A DNA stretch of 64,000 bases from Floccularia luteovirens. Taxonomy: Eukaryota > Basidiomycota > Agaricomycetes > Agaricales > Squamanitaceae. Under the pieces are notes generated by a model that saw only the letters and a program-made list of their open reading frames with translations, was not told the origin of the DNA and did not search any database. Both the position numbers and the translations under genes were made by a program. Position 1 is the first letter of the stretch; each line of letters begins with the position of its first letter. This document shows positions 23,249-35,211 of this stretch, piece by piece. The DNA lies in assembly GCA_009739215.1 (NCBI GenBank), contig VSJF01000008.1, forward strand, positions 248,001 through 312,000, written 5' to 3'.

Positions 23249-24119
23249 AGCTCTCAGCGTTGCGCATTCTTCGCATACTATCTGTCCTTGATCTTTTTCT
23301 GGGTCTCTTGATTTTATTCTCTGGTTTTCTCGAGCTTCGTAATTTTGTCGTTCCCTCCTCCTGCTGCATTCATCAGATACGCTTACGGGCCACATGCATT
23401 TCAGTGCATTCACTTACTGTTACTAGTGCCACTTGTGTCATATATGTTATATCACCCCGTCCTCTTTTCCAAGTTGTATCTCATAACCCACCAATCCATT
23501 CTTTCACCCACCCATCTATCCATTCATTCATTTTTCACAATCAAATTTTTAACGAATACATTTGTGCACACAGACTGCCCAATACCACAACCTAGCAATT
23601 TTCCCTCTACGGTTATACATGCCCGCTTCTTTTCCTCTTTTAAAAAAAATTCCCCTTCTCTCCTCACCCTCCCCAAATTGTAACGCTTTTCGGCAAACCC
23701 CCCTCCAAACACCTGGAACTCGACTCCAAATCAAAACCGACTCAGGCGCCTTCCAAATGAAAAGAATATTATTTAGTATGTCTTTTGGTATTATCCACAT
23801 TTACTGATATATGTTGATTAATTCATTTCTTTTTTGTTGTTTGTTTTAATAGTGTAACGCTTCTCGCTCTCGACGTTTTTATATATCGACTTTTTTTTTC
23901 ACGGTATTAAATACTAAACACATTTCATGTATAAGAAATGAATGAAATATAATAATTCTTCACTGGTAACAAAAACGCAAGAGTTATCGAAGGCATACAC
24001 GCGAAGGATGCCTGTTTTCCATTTGTGTACATGAAAAAGGATTTACGATAATAACCATTATTACGGAAAAACAATTAAATGGTATATATGTATTCCAGTC
24101 ATTCACGACAAAATTTAAT
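23249..24119. other. Intergenic / probable 3' UTR region
   Basis: Converging 3' ends of the ligase gene (plus) and the monooxygenase gene (minus). The sequence is T-rich with CCATT repeats near 23500-23530 and AT-rich after 23800. Several open frames exist on both strands, but none has a domain or splice context. Confidence 0.55.
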
Positions 24120-25956
24120 TCAAAGCTTTGCAATTTTAAGCTCCAAGTCTCGCAACATCTTCAACGCAAGATTCCGTTCTCCTATTGGTGATGATTCTGA
24201 GAACCATCTAAATGATTCATCTACCACATCAAACAACTTGCGCAACCGAGGTAATTCACTTGATCCAGAACTAGCGTTACTGTTTGTGCCACTTTCATAT
24301 ATGGGTTCATCAAATGTAAAACCTGGTGCGCGGAGTTGCAGTCGCTGGCCTTGTTTTTGTGATCCGTCTTGTACGCTATTCCCTATTGGTGAGCGCACAG
24401 TGCTATATATCTTGGTAATTTCTGGGATTCGTGCCCATGTACGCGGATTACAATTTGTGAGCAATGATGAAAGGATATATGCGTCCTGATTTGAATCATT
24501 TGTTGTCACGACACTACCACAAGATGAGTTAGAAAGGAATGGAGCATACCTCGATGCCTTGTCCAGCCCCGGCACCCAAATGAGGAAGCATAGCGTGCGC
24601 CTAGTGGATTAGAAGATGAGCAAAAAAATCCTCGACCCTAGTCAAATCGGTCTTACAGAATCTCCAAGAAGAAGTACCCTTCCTTTACCGTAATTCGATA
24701 CTGGCAACAAGGTCTGAATGGGCCATTTCGTTGGGTTCGCGATACACTGTGAAAGTAAATGTCAGGATAGGTGGAAATTATATAAAATAGATACCCCCTA
24801 ACCTTGAAAAGAGCTAGAACTTCTGGTTCCCATCCTGCGTATTCGGCTAGTACTTCAGATTGTGGCACATGTTTCATTGACGCATCTTCCAATATAGTGT
24901 TCTCCTTGGATTCATCATGGTGCGCGGCGACTACGTTCACTGAACGTCCTTGTGACACCGGGTATACGACAATATGCTGAAACAAGGAACGTCAGGACGG
25001 GACGGGGTCAACTGGAAGTAAAGTCTGCAGCGCGCCTTATTATTACCACAATACTGTAAAGGGTTTCAAGATCAAATCACCAAAACTCAAATGCGGTAGC
25101 AGGGGGAACGTACCATAACCGGTGTGTGCCTTGCCCGATGATCAGGGAACGCTTTTTCCAGTAAATCCATAGGTATCAGTCCCCTATATACTATCGTGCC
25201 AGACCACATAGGCGTGGTCCGTGACTCTTTGTATCTTGTATCTCCTGGCAAGCTGTAGATCAGCTGTTTGCGTACTGTTGACTTCACGCCATCAGCTCCG
25301 ACAAGAAGGTCCGCAGATGCTGAAGTCCCATCAGAAAACTTTAACACAACCTCATTGTCTGTCTCTGAGTAAGAAACGAGCCGTTTGCCCATGTGTATAC
25401 GGCAGTTGCTGGGAAGATGCTTGATGAGTGTCTGCTGGACATCGGCCCTGTGGAACCGGATGGGACCACCTTGTGCATGGAAGTTCAACTGTCAGAAGAG
25501 AAAACGTGAGAACTGCAAAATCGATGATCCACACCATTCATGATTAAGTCTTTGATAAGTATCCCGCTTGGCTGGTCGCTCTTTCGACAGGTGAATACGA
25601 GGCCTGTTGACGTTATATTACATCAACTCTTTGGATTTTAGAAAAGGGTGCATACGAGGAGTATCATTAGGATAGTAGGCCAAGAACTCTGCAAGAGCTT
25701 CATCTATGCCTATGGTCTTGAAAATTTCCCAACTCCTGAGCCAGAGATGTATTCCTGCACCAATCTCTGCGAGCTCTGGGGCTGATTCGTAGATGTCAAC
25801 ATGGAATTTAGTGGACTTGAGAGCAACAGCTAGAGATAGGCCGGCAATTCCACCTCCCCTGATATTGTGAGACGATCAACTCGAAATTCTTGAAAAGCGC
25901 GTAGAGGGCCTAGAGACTGACACTATTGCAACGCGCAGCTTTTGTGGTTCTGACAT
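24120..25956 (-). CDS. FAD-dependent monooxygenase, salicylate hydroxylase-like
   Basis: Model: complement(join(24120..24485, 24550..24600, 24657..24746, 24803..24976, 25114..25488, 25533..25603, 25656..25858, 25922..25956)), 454 residues from eight exons with phases agreeing. Class A flavoprotein hydroxylase motifs are all present: GGGIAG at 13-18 (dinucleotide fold), GADG at 167-170 (the DG motif), and GDSAHAMLPHLGAGAGQG from about 315 (second FAD motif, GD). GPIRFHRADVQQ and NPTKWP also fit. The usual GDA at the second motif is GDS here. These enzymes use NAD(P)H and O2 to hydroxylate or decarboxylate aromatic acids; the substrate cannot be told. No partner genes for a catabolic or secondary-metabolite cluster lie next to it. 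The first intron splits a Val codon with a GTCAGT donor. Confidence 0.92.
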
Positions 25957-27911
25957 ATTGTAAATCGAAAAGTGAAAACTTTGAATAGAGCTTTAGTTTT
26001 CGAATGTCATCGTATGATTTAGTTTGGACGGTGCCACATACAAGTTCTGGTAAGACTGGTGAACGAGGAATCAATAATCGTGGAAGCTGGAGTGAGGTAG
26101 GTAGTTATGGTTGAGCAAAGATTTGATAACCAGTTTTATGATTTGTGACATCCTTAAGAATACAAAAGGGGTGGGTATAGATCAGCCGGCCTATGAGCAG
26201 AGCAGGATGATTCATGTCAAAAAATATCGTGTAGCAAGTCTTGTCATATCCCTATTAAGGGATTTCCTTCCACAGGTAGAATGTCAACATGAAACCGACA
26301 AAGTTTTCCTTAGTAATGTTTCTAGCCTGAAATTCGAAAGATATTCTAGTAGTGCATTAGTGGGGGTTGTCGTGCAATGAACTTACATAGCAAGGCCATC
26401 TTCTCTGCCGCGTCTCTTATTCGTGCCGGGTGCGCCCAATATAGAACGGCTGGACACTTCCCACAACTGTGTTCTTTTGGTGATTGAGGCAATCCGATTG
26501 GTCCTGGATTTGTGCTGTCCAGTTTCGGCATTATTCTTTTGGGTCATTGATTTTAGTCTAGACACATGCCATCAGGTCGCCCGGGGTAGCAGCCACAACT
26601 AACAAAGCGCCCAGGGAGCAACCATAGACAGGATCAGCATACATGGGTGTTTCATTATGAGCATGACAAGTGTCCCACTGTTTATAACAAAGTTCGGGTT
26701 TGGTTGCCACCATACATCATACGCTACATTGTATGGCCGGTTTGTGGAAGTCTCCACGTATATGGCAGGAATAATAATAGTCTTGCCACTTGTAAACATT
26801 TAACCGGGACACCATGCGCATGAGGCCAAGAAGATCGAAGTCTGTTATGATTGACGGTTGGTAGTGCTGGAGGTTCGTTCCATCAACACTTTCCTAAAGA
26901 TTCTATCTTTGAGTGGATGAGAAGGAGCACACGGGAGATGTTTCCAATGATGAAGACAATTTGATCAGATCATAAACAAGTTTAGAGTTAAGCAGTGTGC
27001 AATTACCTTCATTATGTAAGCGATTCCCTAACTTTGAGAAACATCTTCAAAGTCCGGTACTTAGAAACAAGCGCATTTCATTTTAAAAAATTAGTATAAA
27101 TTAATCAATGATGTTGCAGCTGGAATGGAACTCTTCCATAACTCTTTCAAATTCTGGTTGGTGTGCACCTCGGAGATTAAAAAGAACCGTGAAGCAGTTA
27201 CAACACTTCAATCATTCTGGAAAGAAATTGGAATTTGATCAACGAGTTGTGTCTGCTCAGTTAGGAACGTTTGTGATATTGCTTGACAGGACATGCCTCA
27301 TTTTTTCGTTCCATGCACATGCCTTTTAAAATACTCTGCGGTGAACAGCTCTGTAATGAGGTTGTGCAAATTTTGGGGTACAAATGTCTGGATGAAACTG
27401 AGTCAACATGATAGGAAAAATTGTAAGAGCAAGAGCCATCTCTAACAGGGCAAAATGACCCAAATTCACACATGATACTAGAAAAACGTGTTAGAGGGCA
27501 ACATAAAGTTCATGCAAGTAGAAATAATAATTATACACCATGTCAAGAAAAACGTCCTGAACCACAATCATAAGCAAGAGAAGATTATGTGCAAGCATTA
27601 AGCCAAATGTAAGAAAACGTCAAACTGTAAAAATCTATTGATGATAGGAGAAAATGTCCCAATGACAAAGGAAGCGGTGATACAGACCGTCCAGAACAAG
27701 TCCAACAACTACAAGAGTCATGTATGTAGAACAAACACAGCAAATGATGTTCCTATGAACACAACGGTCCTGTACGTAGCATTAAAGTCCTGAGACTCGT
27801 TGAGAGTCCAATCATGGCTCAAAGATCAGGGACTGGGGAGAATAATAAGATACAGCTCGTCATTATATTTGAGAGAAACTTACGACAGGGATAGCGTTGG
27901 GATGTGTCTTT
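25957..27911. other. Gene-poor stretch of 2 kb
   Basis: No gene model could be built. The left edge is the promoter of the monooxygenase gene. Short open frames occur on both strands (such as 26111-26380 and 27108-27329, plus) but show no family resemblance and no consistent splice sites. Confidence 0.5.
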
Positions 27912-29012
27912 TTAAGCCGTCACTGGGTTAGCAACAATGGTGACACTCTTGTCATCACGGTCGTAAAACAAGTAGGTTGTTGGCTTGCCTGAAGCAGATA
28001 TATTAAGAGACGTATTCATTTGAAAATATGAAAGGCAACATACTGCCATCAGGGTTAACCCAGTGTGCTGTAATGTTCTTCGTCGTTGCATCATATTTCC
28101 AAATCGACGACTCTGAGTATCCATTGTCATAAGAGTTTCCGACTTTCTTAGGTTTGGAACCAGGTGCCGCTGAGGTGAATTCGAGTCAGATACATTGGTC
28201 AACAATAAGGGACAAATTACTGACTGTGTTTAGTGCGAACCAATCGATGCGATTTAGTTTCATTACTACGAAGATCATTGTCAGCGGACATTTTGTCATG
28301 CTAGAAGTTATACTCACTCAAGTGTTTTACCAGTGAAACCAAGGTAAGGCAGGAGGTTGTTTAACGGTTTCTGCTCATAAAATTAGTAGGCTGTCTGTGA
28401 GAAGTTCAAACCGACATACCAAAATACGGATGTCGAATGCTTGGACTTTTGTAGGTGCAAAAGTAACAAGGAGTGAGTTTGCTGCCTGCTTGGTGGTGGT
28501 AAATCTGTAAAGTAGCTTGATTATTTTCATCTCTCCACAAAAATAACAAATGTACTTGCCTATGTTTAGCATTAGTTTTGTCTGGTGTCTGTTGTGCGTC
28601 GTGGTAGATCTTCGAAATATATCCAATAAATTCGTTCTTCAAACTCTTCACTTTAATCTTTCCGGATATACTATAGAAGGCAAATCAGAATAGCTTCTAG
28701 CGTAGAAAGAGAAAAGTACTAACGGTACAACTGAAGGTTGGGGATTCTCAGCAGCTGTGGGGTTCTAGGATGAGTCACTGAAAGCTTCAGAAAAGATATT
28801 ACTTTACGTTTTGGCTTTGTTGGGTCAAACATGTTCCTTGGGGCCAAAGGAGGAAGACCTTGAGCAAAGCGGGCAGCATTGGTCGTAAGCTCCCTCTCCT
28901 CAAGTGAGGTTCCCCGTTTGGTACTGGATCCCGGGGCAGCACTACTCGTCCCGATCTCGGTGAGACCCAGAGCAAGAACAAAGAGGACGCGTAGACTTGA
29001 AGACCCGAACAT
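27912..29012 (-). CDS. Secreted protein of unknown function, family S1 copy 1 (paralog of 30238-31496)
   Basis: Model: complement(join(27912..27988, 28044..28169, 28225..28265, 28318..28370, 28420..28504, 28560..28670, 28724..28754, 28808..29012)), 242 residues, phases exact. A signal peptide (residues 1 to ~25, FGSSSLRVLFVLALGLTEIG) is followed by TNAARFAQGLPPLAPR, a motif I recall from many agaric secreted proteins. The body has SGKIKVKS...GYISKIY, then SLLVTFAP...FDIRI, LPYLGF, VGNSYDNGYSESSIW, and a C-terminal KSVTIVANPV. No catalytic residues are recognisable; the pattern resembles uncharacterised basidiomycete secreted proteins. Intron 28505-28559 is GC-AG with the consensus AG|GCAAGT donor. 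Exon order and several exon lengths are shared with the next paralog, including a 41-nt exon. Confidence 0.85.
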
Positions 29013-30237
29013 GATGGCACAGATGAACAACCTGAATAAAAAAATTACTAGAGCGCCTTGCTTTTATCTGCTGCACGGACAAATGCGACATTGCAGGGTT
29101 GAGAAGTTTAGAAAGTATAACTCACAGGTTTACACGAGATCTCATTCAGTCCTATCGGAGCGTTACTGGCTGCTGTATCTACCTCCGAACCGTACCTGAG
29201 CCTTCTGCCTGTCACATCATAAGCGGACTGCTTGTGCGCTTCTCGAAGTCGGGTGCGACCCTAGCCCACTTTGTCATTATTCTCTCGATTTGGTAGACTA
29301 TTACTGAGGGAGATAGTATTATTCGTTAGCTAGAAATTCGGATTATGCGTCCAGCAGCTTGCAAAAATTATTGACAATAACTCCGGAGGGTTCAAGCGGC
29401 CGCCAAGGGAGAAAATACGGAGGTTGCAATACGTGAATGTGGCCATCCAGCCTCAGGGTTCGCGTTAGGGCTGTCACTTCTAGGATCACAGTCCCGGCAC
29501 ATTCATTTGAAGAGAAATTGCGTAATTGGATCCAATTGTAAAATGACCCTTGTGCAAGATTTAAATAAATGCTGGGCGGCTGCTATCAAGCAAGAAAACC
29601 TGTGCTGAGCGTTATGTCTATGTTTCGGACAATATAGCCCACCATTTAAACAAATGCAAGCCACCATCAAGGTTAGATAACAATTAAGAAATTGCAGGTG
29701 CAATGTACTGCTTGTTGTATTGCGGTGTGCAAAACAAGAAATCATAACGCCTTCATCATTGGGATGAGGTAAATGAATTGAACTTGAGAATAAGCAAGTC
29801 CGATTATGATGAAGAGCGGACTGAATTACGTCGGTTGCCTAAAACAATTGTCAGCGAAAATGACCTGGGCTTGGTTCGGCATTGTCCGGACAATGATCCC
29901 GGGATAAGAATAGATCCAATGTACAACCTTGGAACTCTAGTAGTTGTCCTGGATTGGAAAAATAACCCTCAAATGTGTCTCGAGAGCCTCATTGTCATTC
30001 GAATGACAGCGATAGTAACAGTCATTATTCGCCACAACAACTCAATATAATGTTATCTCAAATGAAATCCTGCATAGAGACCATATACAACTAATTCTAT
30101 TCAGAACCGAACTTACCCCGACCTCAAGCGAAGTCTACCACATTTCTGACCCCAAAATCTACTATGTTATCTCACGACTGACAGCATGGACTATGACAAG
30201 TGGCCCACGACCTTTGCTATAGTACTAAAGTCAACGT
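29013..30237. other. Intergenic between the two S1 paralogs
   Basis: 1.2 kb with no coding region supported. It should hold the promoter of copy 1 on its left side and the terminator of copy 2 on its right. Isolated open frames (29503-29745 minus, 29778-30050 plus) have no family resemblance. Confidence 0.5.
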
Positions 30238-31496
30238 CTAGAAAATTAATGTGCCTCTGAGTATATAATATGCAGCCATTGTCATGGAGCCAGGACGTAC
30301 AATAGGATGAGCAAGTGGAAATTCCTTCCTTACAACGGCAGGGTTTTTGACAATGGTGATCATCTGATAGTTTGGGATGTAAAACAACTGCTGTGATTCG
30401 GTTTCTGTAATCACAAATGGAGTGTATGTCAAGATAGTATATTAGGTTTTAATTCATGATTAGACGCACTGTTACCACCGTTAACCCATTGGGGAGTCAA
30501 ACGATTCTTGTTAGAATCGTAATGCCAGATAGCTGACTCAGACGGCTGCATATTCCTTTACGTTAGCTTATCTACAACTAGGGACAGATATGCGAATAAG
30601 AAACACGCACCCCCAATGCATAAGCGTTGCCAATTTCAGAAGGTGGAGAAAACGGTTCAGCTGAAGTTACAATGATTAATCAGATTGATTTTTTAGAAGA
30701 AGACACGCATGATAGAAGCACTGACTGTACTTTGTGCTGTCCTCGTCAAGGCGTATGCCGTGAGTGACACCCTGTATCACCAAGGTTTAGTTTTTTGGGT
30801 TAGAACGAACAGAAAATTTTGTGATTTCTCACTCCTCAGTCAAGTCTCCACCATAGAATCCCAAGTAAGGGTGGTCACAACTTCTTGGGTTCTACAGAGG
30901 GATTGATAGTGATCAAAGAAGTTTGCGCGTACAGATCGGGATTTACCTCTATTATGATATCGAAGGGAGAAGACGAAGGGGTGAATGAGACGTTCAAGAA
31001 GTTTGAAGGTTTGCCTGTGAGGATGAATCTGCTACTTATGAATTTTTGTAAAGCCACCAACATCTGGGAGTACAAACCTCTTCACAATTCCTATCCCGGG
31101 ATAGAATTTACTCAGATATCCGACTTTTTGGCCTGTGTCCCCATTGTCGGCCCTTACAATACCTTTAACACTAATAAAATTTATTCAGTCATCACGATCT
31201 CTTTTGCGTGGATGAAGACAAACACTGAGATTGTAGGTTGAGGTGTACCTAAGGATGGCCCGGCATTAGACTTCAAAAATGCAAAACATTGCAAAAACGC
31301 AAAAACGATGCTAACCTGATGATGTCGTCGACGATGCCACACTGCTACTCGTACTAGATGAGGACGCCCCAGAAGAGGAAGTTGGGGTCATCGAAGAGCA
31401 TCCTTCAGCGCTCGCTGAGCATGTGCTACTTTGGCATATCCCACCTTGTAGACACAAGCACAGCACGAGCACAATACCAAAGAAAGCTCGAATCAT
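30238..31496 (-). CDS. Secreted Ser-rich protein of unknown function, family S1 copy 2
   Basis: Model: complement(join(30238..30404, 30476..30545, 30611..30660, 30731..30771, 30833..30891, 30947..31028, 31078..31170, 31225..31249, 31316..31496)), 255 residues, phases exact. A strong signal peptide (IRAFFGIVLVLCLCLQGG) is followed by a short Cys-bearing part (STCSASAEGC) and a Ser/Thr-rich linker that replaces the AARFAQGLPPL region of copy 1. The body aligns with copy 1: GIVRADNGDTGQKVGYLSKFY, NVSFTPSSSPFDIIIE, HPYLGFYGGDL, EIGNAYALG, SESAIWHYD, QWVNG and MITIVKNPAVV, plus a 20-residue C-terminal extension. Copy 2 has an extra intron (30546-30610) inside what is one 126-nt exon in copy 1. The Ser/Thr linker would be an O-glycosylation site. 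Function is unknown. Confidence 0.83.
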
Positions 31497-32859
31497 CTTC
31501 AGATTTGTGGGTGTGTAATAGCTACCCACTCTAGGTTTTACTAAGGTTTTACAAAACTGACATTCAAGTGAATTGGCTCATAGTCATCATGCCTTGCTGT
31601 TAGCACGCATCTGCCATGTTCGGTCCACGCCTTGTCCTCCCACATGCTTTCGCTCAGGTACTTCAGGTCCGGGTGCACGCAAAGAACGATCACTTATAAT
31701 TCGCCCAGCAGGCACTCGCATTGCACCAAAAAAAATAGAAGCATGGCCACAACAGGCCGCACCAATACAAATCAATCAAGCTCAATGCATCGGAAATATA
31801 TGGTTTCGTCGACCTTGGCAAAGACATTTAACAAAAAATCACTAGTCATAATTTCACATTGTTCTAGACCATAATGCGGCTGTGAATATATAGTTTGATG
31901 CAGGCGTTTCAATTCACTTACCCTTCATACAAGCAAAAGAGAAATTTGTCATTGGGAGGGAGAGTAAATAATGGGTGGCAATGCTGACAGTAATGCAGAC
32001 ACTTGAAACGAATCTAACCATCGGATGTCGGGGGTGCGGCCCATAAATTGATGTAAATGAAGAAAAATATGTTGATGGTAAATCGAAACGTTCCGATATA
32101 TTTCATAAATAATTATCATTAAATTCAACTTCCACAAAGACCATCCAATTTTGGGATTCGACGGAGCCGGGAGAGGAAGGAACGGAGAACTGAAAAGACC
32201 AAACTGGGATATAAGCACTCCCAAAGAAAACTGCGATAGCCCTTAATCAAAATAATAATAATTGGTCGTACGGCTGCCGGAGGTGCAGACACGGGAAGAT
32301 GTACAGGGTCCACCAAATTCCGTTCAGTGCGGAATTTCTATGATGGTGACTGAGGCGGTTAAATTTGGGGGATCTACAGTCATGTGGACAAGAGAGATAT
32401 GTGGTTCTGGTGGAAAACCATGAAACATGTGGTTTGTGTCGGTAGGACCGTACAGAACGATGCACCAGTGTAATTACGACAGTTTTGAGATCTAGCCTGG
32501 AGGCGTACTCTCGGTCTAACTTGCGTTGGCCGCAAGAACATTCTATAAAGTGCAGCATGCTGGGGACATCAGGTTAACGAGTCATGGAGCTTGCAGGGCG
32601 CCGAACCGCTTCGCTGATCTGTCAAACGTGGTGGGTGATAACACATATTCACATAATCATGATGATACATATTAAATAATAAAGATGGAGGAATCGAGAC
32701 TAAAATCAGAGCGATTAAACCAAGAACAATATGGATAGAAAGCGAATAACGTCAGCGAAGGCCACGAAGTGATTTCCTTATCACTGAGCTCACCAAGATA
32801 CACTATCCACCAAATGAGAAGAGTCCATGGAACGTTTAGAAAAATCCTCATGAAGAAAA
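31497..32859. other. Intergenic, no gene seen
   Basis: The left part is upstream sequence for S1 copy 2. Between 31900 and 32660 both strands show open frames of 60-100 codons without recognisable domains. No splice chain joins them. It ends in the 3' region of the SNARE gene. Confidence 0.5.
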
Positions 32860-33367
32860 TCATGCACCACCACTCGGGGTAGGAGTTGCCCACCACCACG
32901 AAATAACCTTGAACGTAATCCAAAGGCCCAAGAAAGCTGCGACAGCATATAATGCGATGCGAGATGATGAGAGCTGGCCCTGTCCAATGCCAAATGCTTG
33001 CCCGGCCCGCCGAGAGGTTTGCCTAAGACTGGCACCAAACTGAGAGAAGCGGTCGTTCTGGAGTGGTAACGTCAGTGAGCACAATATAGGTACAGCTTAA
33101 CGAGTTGTATAGAGCTAACCGTTCCATCCAGTAGACCATTCTGCTGTTCCACATCGTCATGTATATCTGTTGTTATCTATCCACATGTCAAGTTTGTAAA
33201 CTCATTAGCAATGTGGTATATAGGAACCAAGCAAGACTACTGGGTTCCTTGAAGTTACAAACACTCACCCCACGTAGCGTCCGAATTTTGGAATGTAACT
33301 CCTCTAGACGTTGATCATTCTGCGACTCATAGACGTCTTCGACTCGACCTCCTCTTGAGCTCGACAT
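32860..33367 (-). CDS. sft1: Sft1/Bet1-like Qc-SNARE
   Basis: Model: complement(join(32860..33057, 33120..33176, 33269..33367)), 117 residues, three exons with phase-0 introns. The N-terminus has NDQRLEELHSKIRTLRG. The SNARE motif runs from there through ITTDIHDDVEQQNGLLDGT into NDRFSQFGASLRQTSRR; a Gln in the VEQQNGLLD stretch is the likely zero-layer residue. A C-terminal anchor lies at about 86-106 (IALYAVAAFLGLWITFKVIS), followed by Trp-Trp and a short Pro/Gly tail. Size and layout fit yeast Sft1 (97 residues) and Bet1, tail-anchored SNAREs of ER-Golgi and intra-Golgi vesicle fusion. Sft1 versus Bet1 cannot be settled by eye. The gene sits among secreted-protein genes, but nothing suggests a functional link beyond position. 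Confidence 0.9.
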
Positions 33368-33623
33368 TGAACGAGTTTAATGGATCAATTTGAATTTGAG
33401 CTTTGACTTCAACCATTGTCCACGCCATTCGTGCACGTGATATGCTTATGGCCCTTTTTGGCAATCCAACTTTATTGTCAAACTTGCAAGTATAGTTCCC
33501 CACCTATCAGTCATAATGCATAAATCATTAGATCGGATTCGATTATATAGCACTAGAGAGGTTTTGTGATGATATGTATGCTATCTATGATTGAACTACC
33601 GTAAGTTCAAGTGAATTACTTGC

Positions 33624-34482
33624 TCAATTGCAACTGAAGTAATTTCCAGGAATTACAGCTGGGCAGCCTGAAGTGTCTTTAAACCAGAGGGATCAGCCAA
33701 TATTGCTCAAAGAGCTCATGTGTCTACTCACCTTTATGTGTGGGACAATCTGCAATGTCATCACAGCACCTAATGCAAGCGCGAGGGCCGGCGGGTTCAA
33801 TGAGTTCGACGTAGGAGTTAAATCTGTATCATACAGAACGATGTGGTTAGTCAGGTTTCACGTAAAGTAGTAAATGTTGTCCTCACCCCGTGCACACACT
33901 GTCGGCAGGATTTCCCCTCCCTTCAGCCCCACCGTTCGAGTCATATTGCCCACCAGCATCACTTGGGTTGAGCCTATCAAGGGTTCCAGGGTTGATGCAA
34001 CCCGTCACTGCTCTTAATGTGAATTTGTAAGCCAGGATAGACAAGAAATGCGCATACATTGTACGAAGTATCCCCCGTTTACGCCATTGCCAGTGGTATA
34101 CTCTACCTGACCATCACGCCAGAAATTTTCAGGCATTGTGCCCTGAGCATCTGAAGTTCGTGCTTTGGCTGTACAGTAACTTGTCATGCCTCCTGGGTGC
34201 TCACTATCACCTATGTTGGTGTGGGGGTCTCTAAAAGACACAGAGTCAGCATCTGATGTAAACATGTTCTCAGACAGTTGTTGACCTTGGGACAATGAGA
34301 CTGTACATTAAAAGAATGGCGATATGATTAAAGGACATTGAGCGATATTTCACCACTTACCAGTAATTGTCAGCCCCTGCTACAACGACTGTGTTATCCG
34401 GAGCAGCACGACTTGTGAGCCTCGTGGACACGCCTAATGAAGAAAGAAATAGTATGACTACCAAACGCGTGACGGTGATCAT
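33624..34482 (-). CDS. Secreted Cys-bearing protein, conserved basidiomycete family of unknown function
   Basis: Model: complement(join(33624..33676, 33732..33823, 33887..34007, 34058..34230, 34286..34300, 34361..34482)), 191 residues, phases exact. A signal peptide (MITVTRLVVILFLSSLG) is followed by DNYCLIVPRDPHTNIGDSEH, then PGGMTSYCTAKA, GYFVQLTGCINPGTL, RLNPSDAGGQYDSNGG, NPADSVC, YVELIEPAGPRACIRCC, DCP and GCPAVIPGNYF. I recall this chain of blocks, including the Cys-Ile-Arg-Cys-Cys segment, from many agaric genomes under uncharacterised names. At least nine cysteines after the signal peptide suggest disulfides in an extracellular protein. The second coding exon is only 15 nt; it is needed to keep NYCLIVPR and the frame intact. 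Neighbours are the SNARE gene and two other secreted-protein genes, all on the same strand. Confidence 0.9.
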
Positions 34483-35211
34483 ACTGAAGTAATGAGGATG
34501 TGTGTGTTAAAAGTTTGAGAAAAAATAGTGGTGATAATGAAAGAAGGAAGAATAAGATGAATCTTCTGTCAAATGATTTTTAAAGGCATTGGAGATTAAA
34601 CTAGTCTGCAATGAAATGGTCATATGAGACCGAAAGTCACCGGGCTAGCGAGCTAGAAGCTGACCGGCTTTGTAGTTCCTCTGATTCCAGGAAACTCGTC
34701 TGCTCGATAAGAGTAACATGAGTGTAATTCAGACTAAGTAATGGCTTTAATTAGAAGTGAGCCTTGTGTAGCGAACATTCATATAGGTTTTGGTGCAGAC
34801 GCATATCAACGTTAGAGTTAATGGAGCAAGCATTGATATGATCCCCTTAACCAACTTCAAGGACACACCGGTAAATAAGATCCTGAGCGCTATATAAACC
34901 ACAATGGTTCAAGGCTCCACCCAAGCGTAGAACCCAGGGTCACGACTACATGACTAGTGATTTACCCACCGATGATCTCTACGTAATGGTAAGAAGTCGA
35001 CCTGAGATACATCAGAGGTGTATTCAGTGGTAGTATGAAGCTGGCCATTATGCACGATACAGAGAACGTTGAGCACACGAGGGATTTATGCTGCTAAGAA
35101 CAATCGAGAAATATCAGGATGGTATGGCCTTATTTGGGCAGTCAGACTTTGTCCTTTATTACACTCTTCTCTTCCTCCTCCCTCTCGGTCTTTCCTTCCC
35201 TTCTACTGTCC
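34483..35211. other. Intergenic between divergent genes
   Basis: No coding region supported in 730 bp. It separates the secreted-protein gene (minus) from the 188-residue protein gene (plus) and so contains both promoters. An alternative in-frame ATG for the right-hand gene lies at 35119. Confidence 0.55.
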
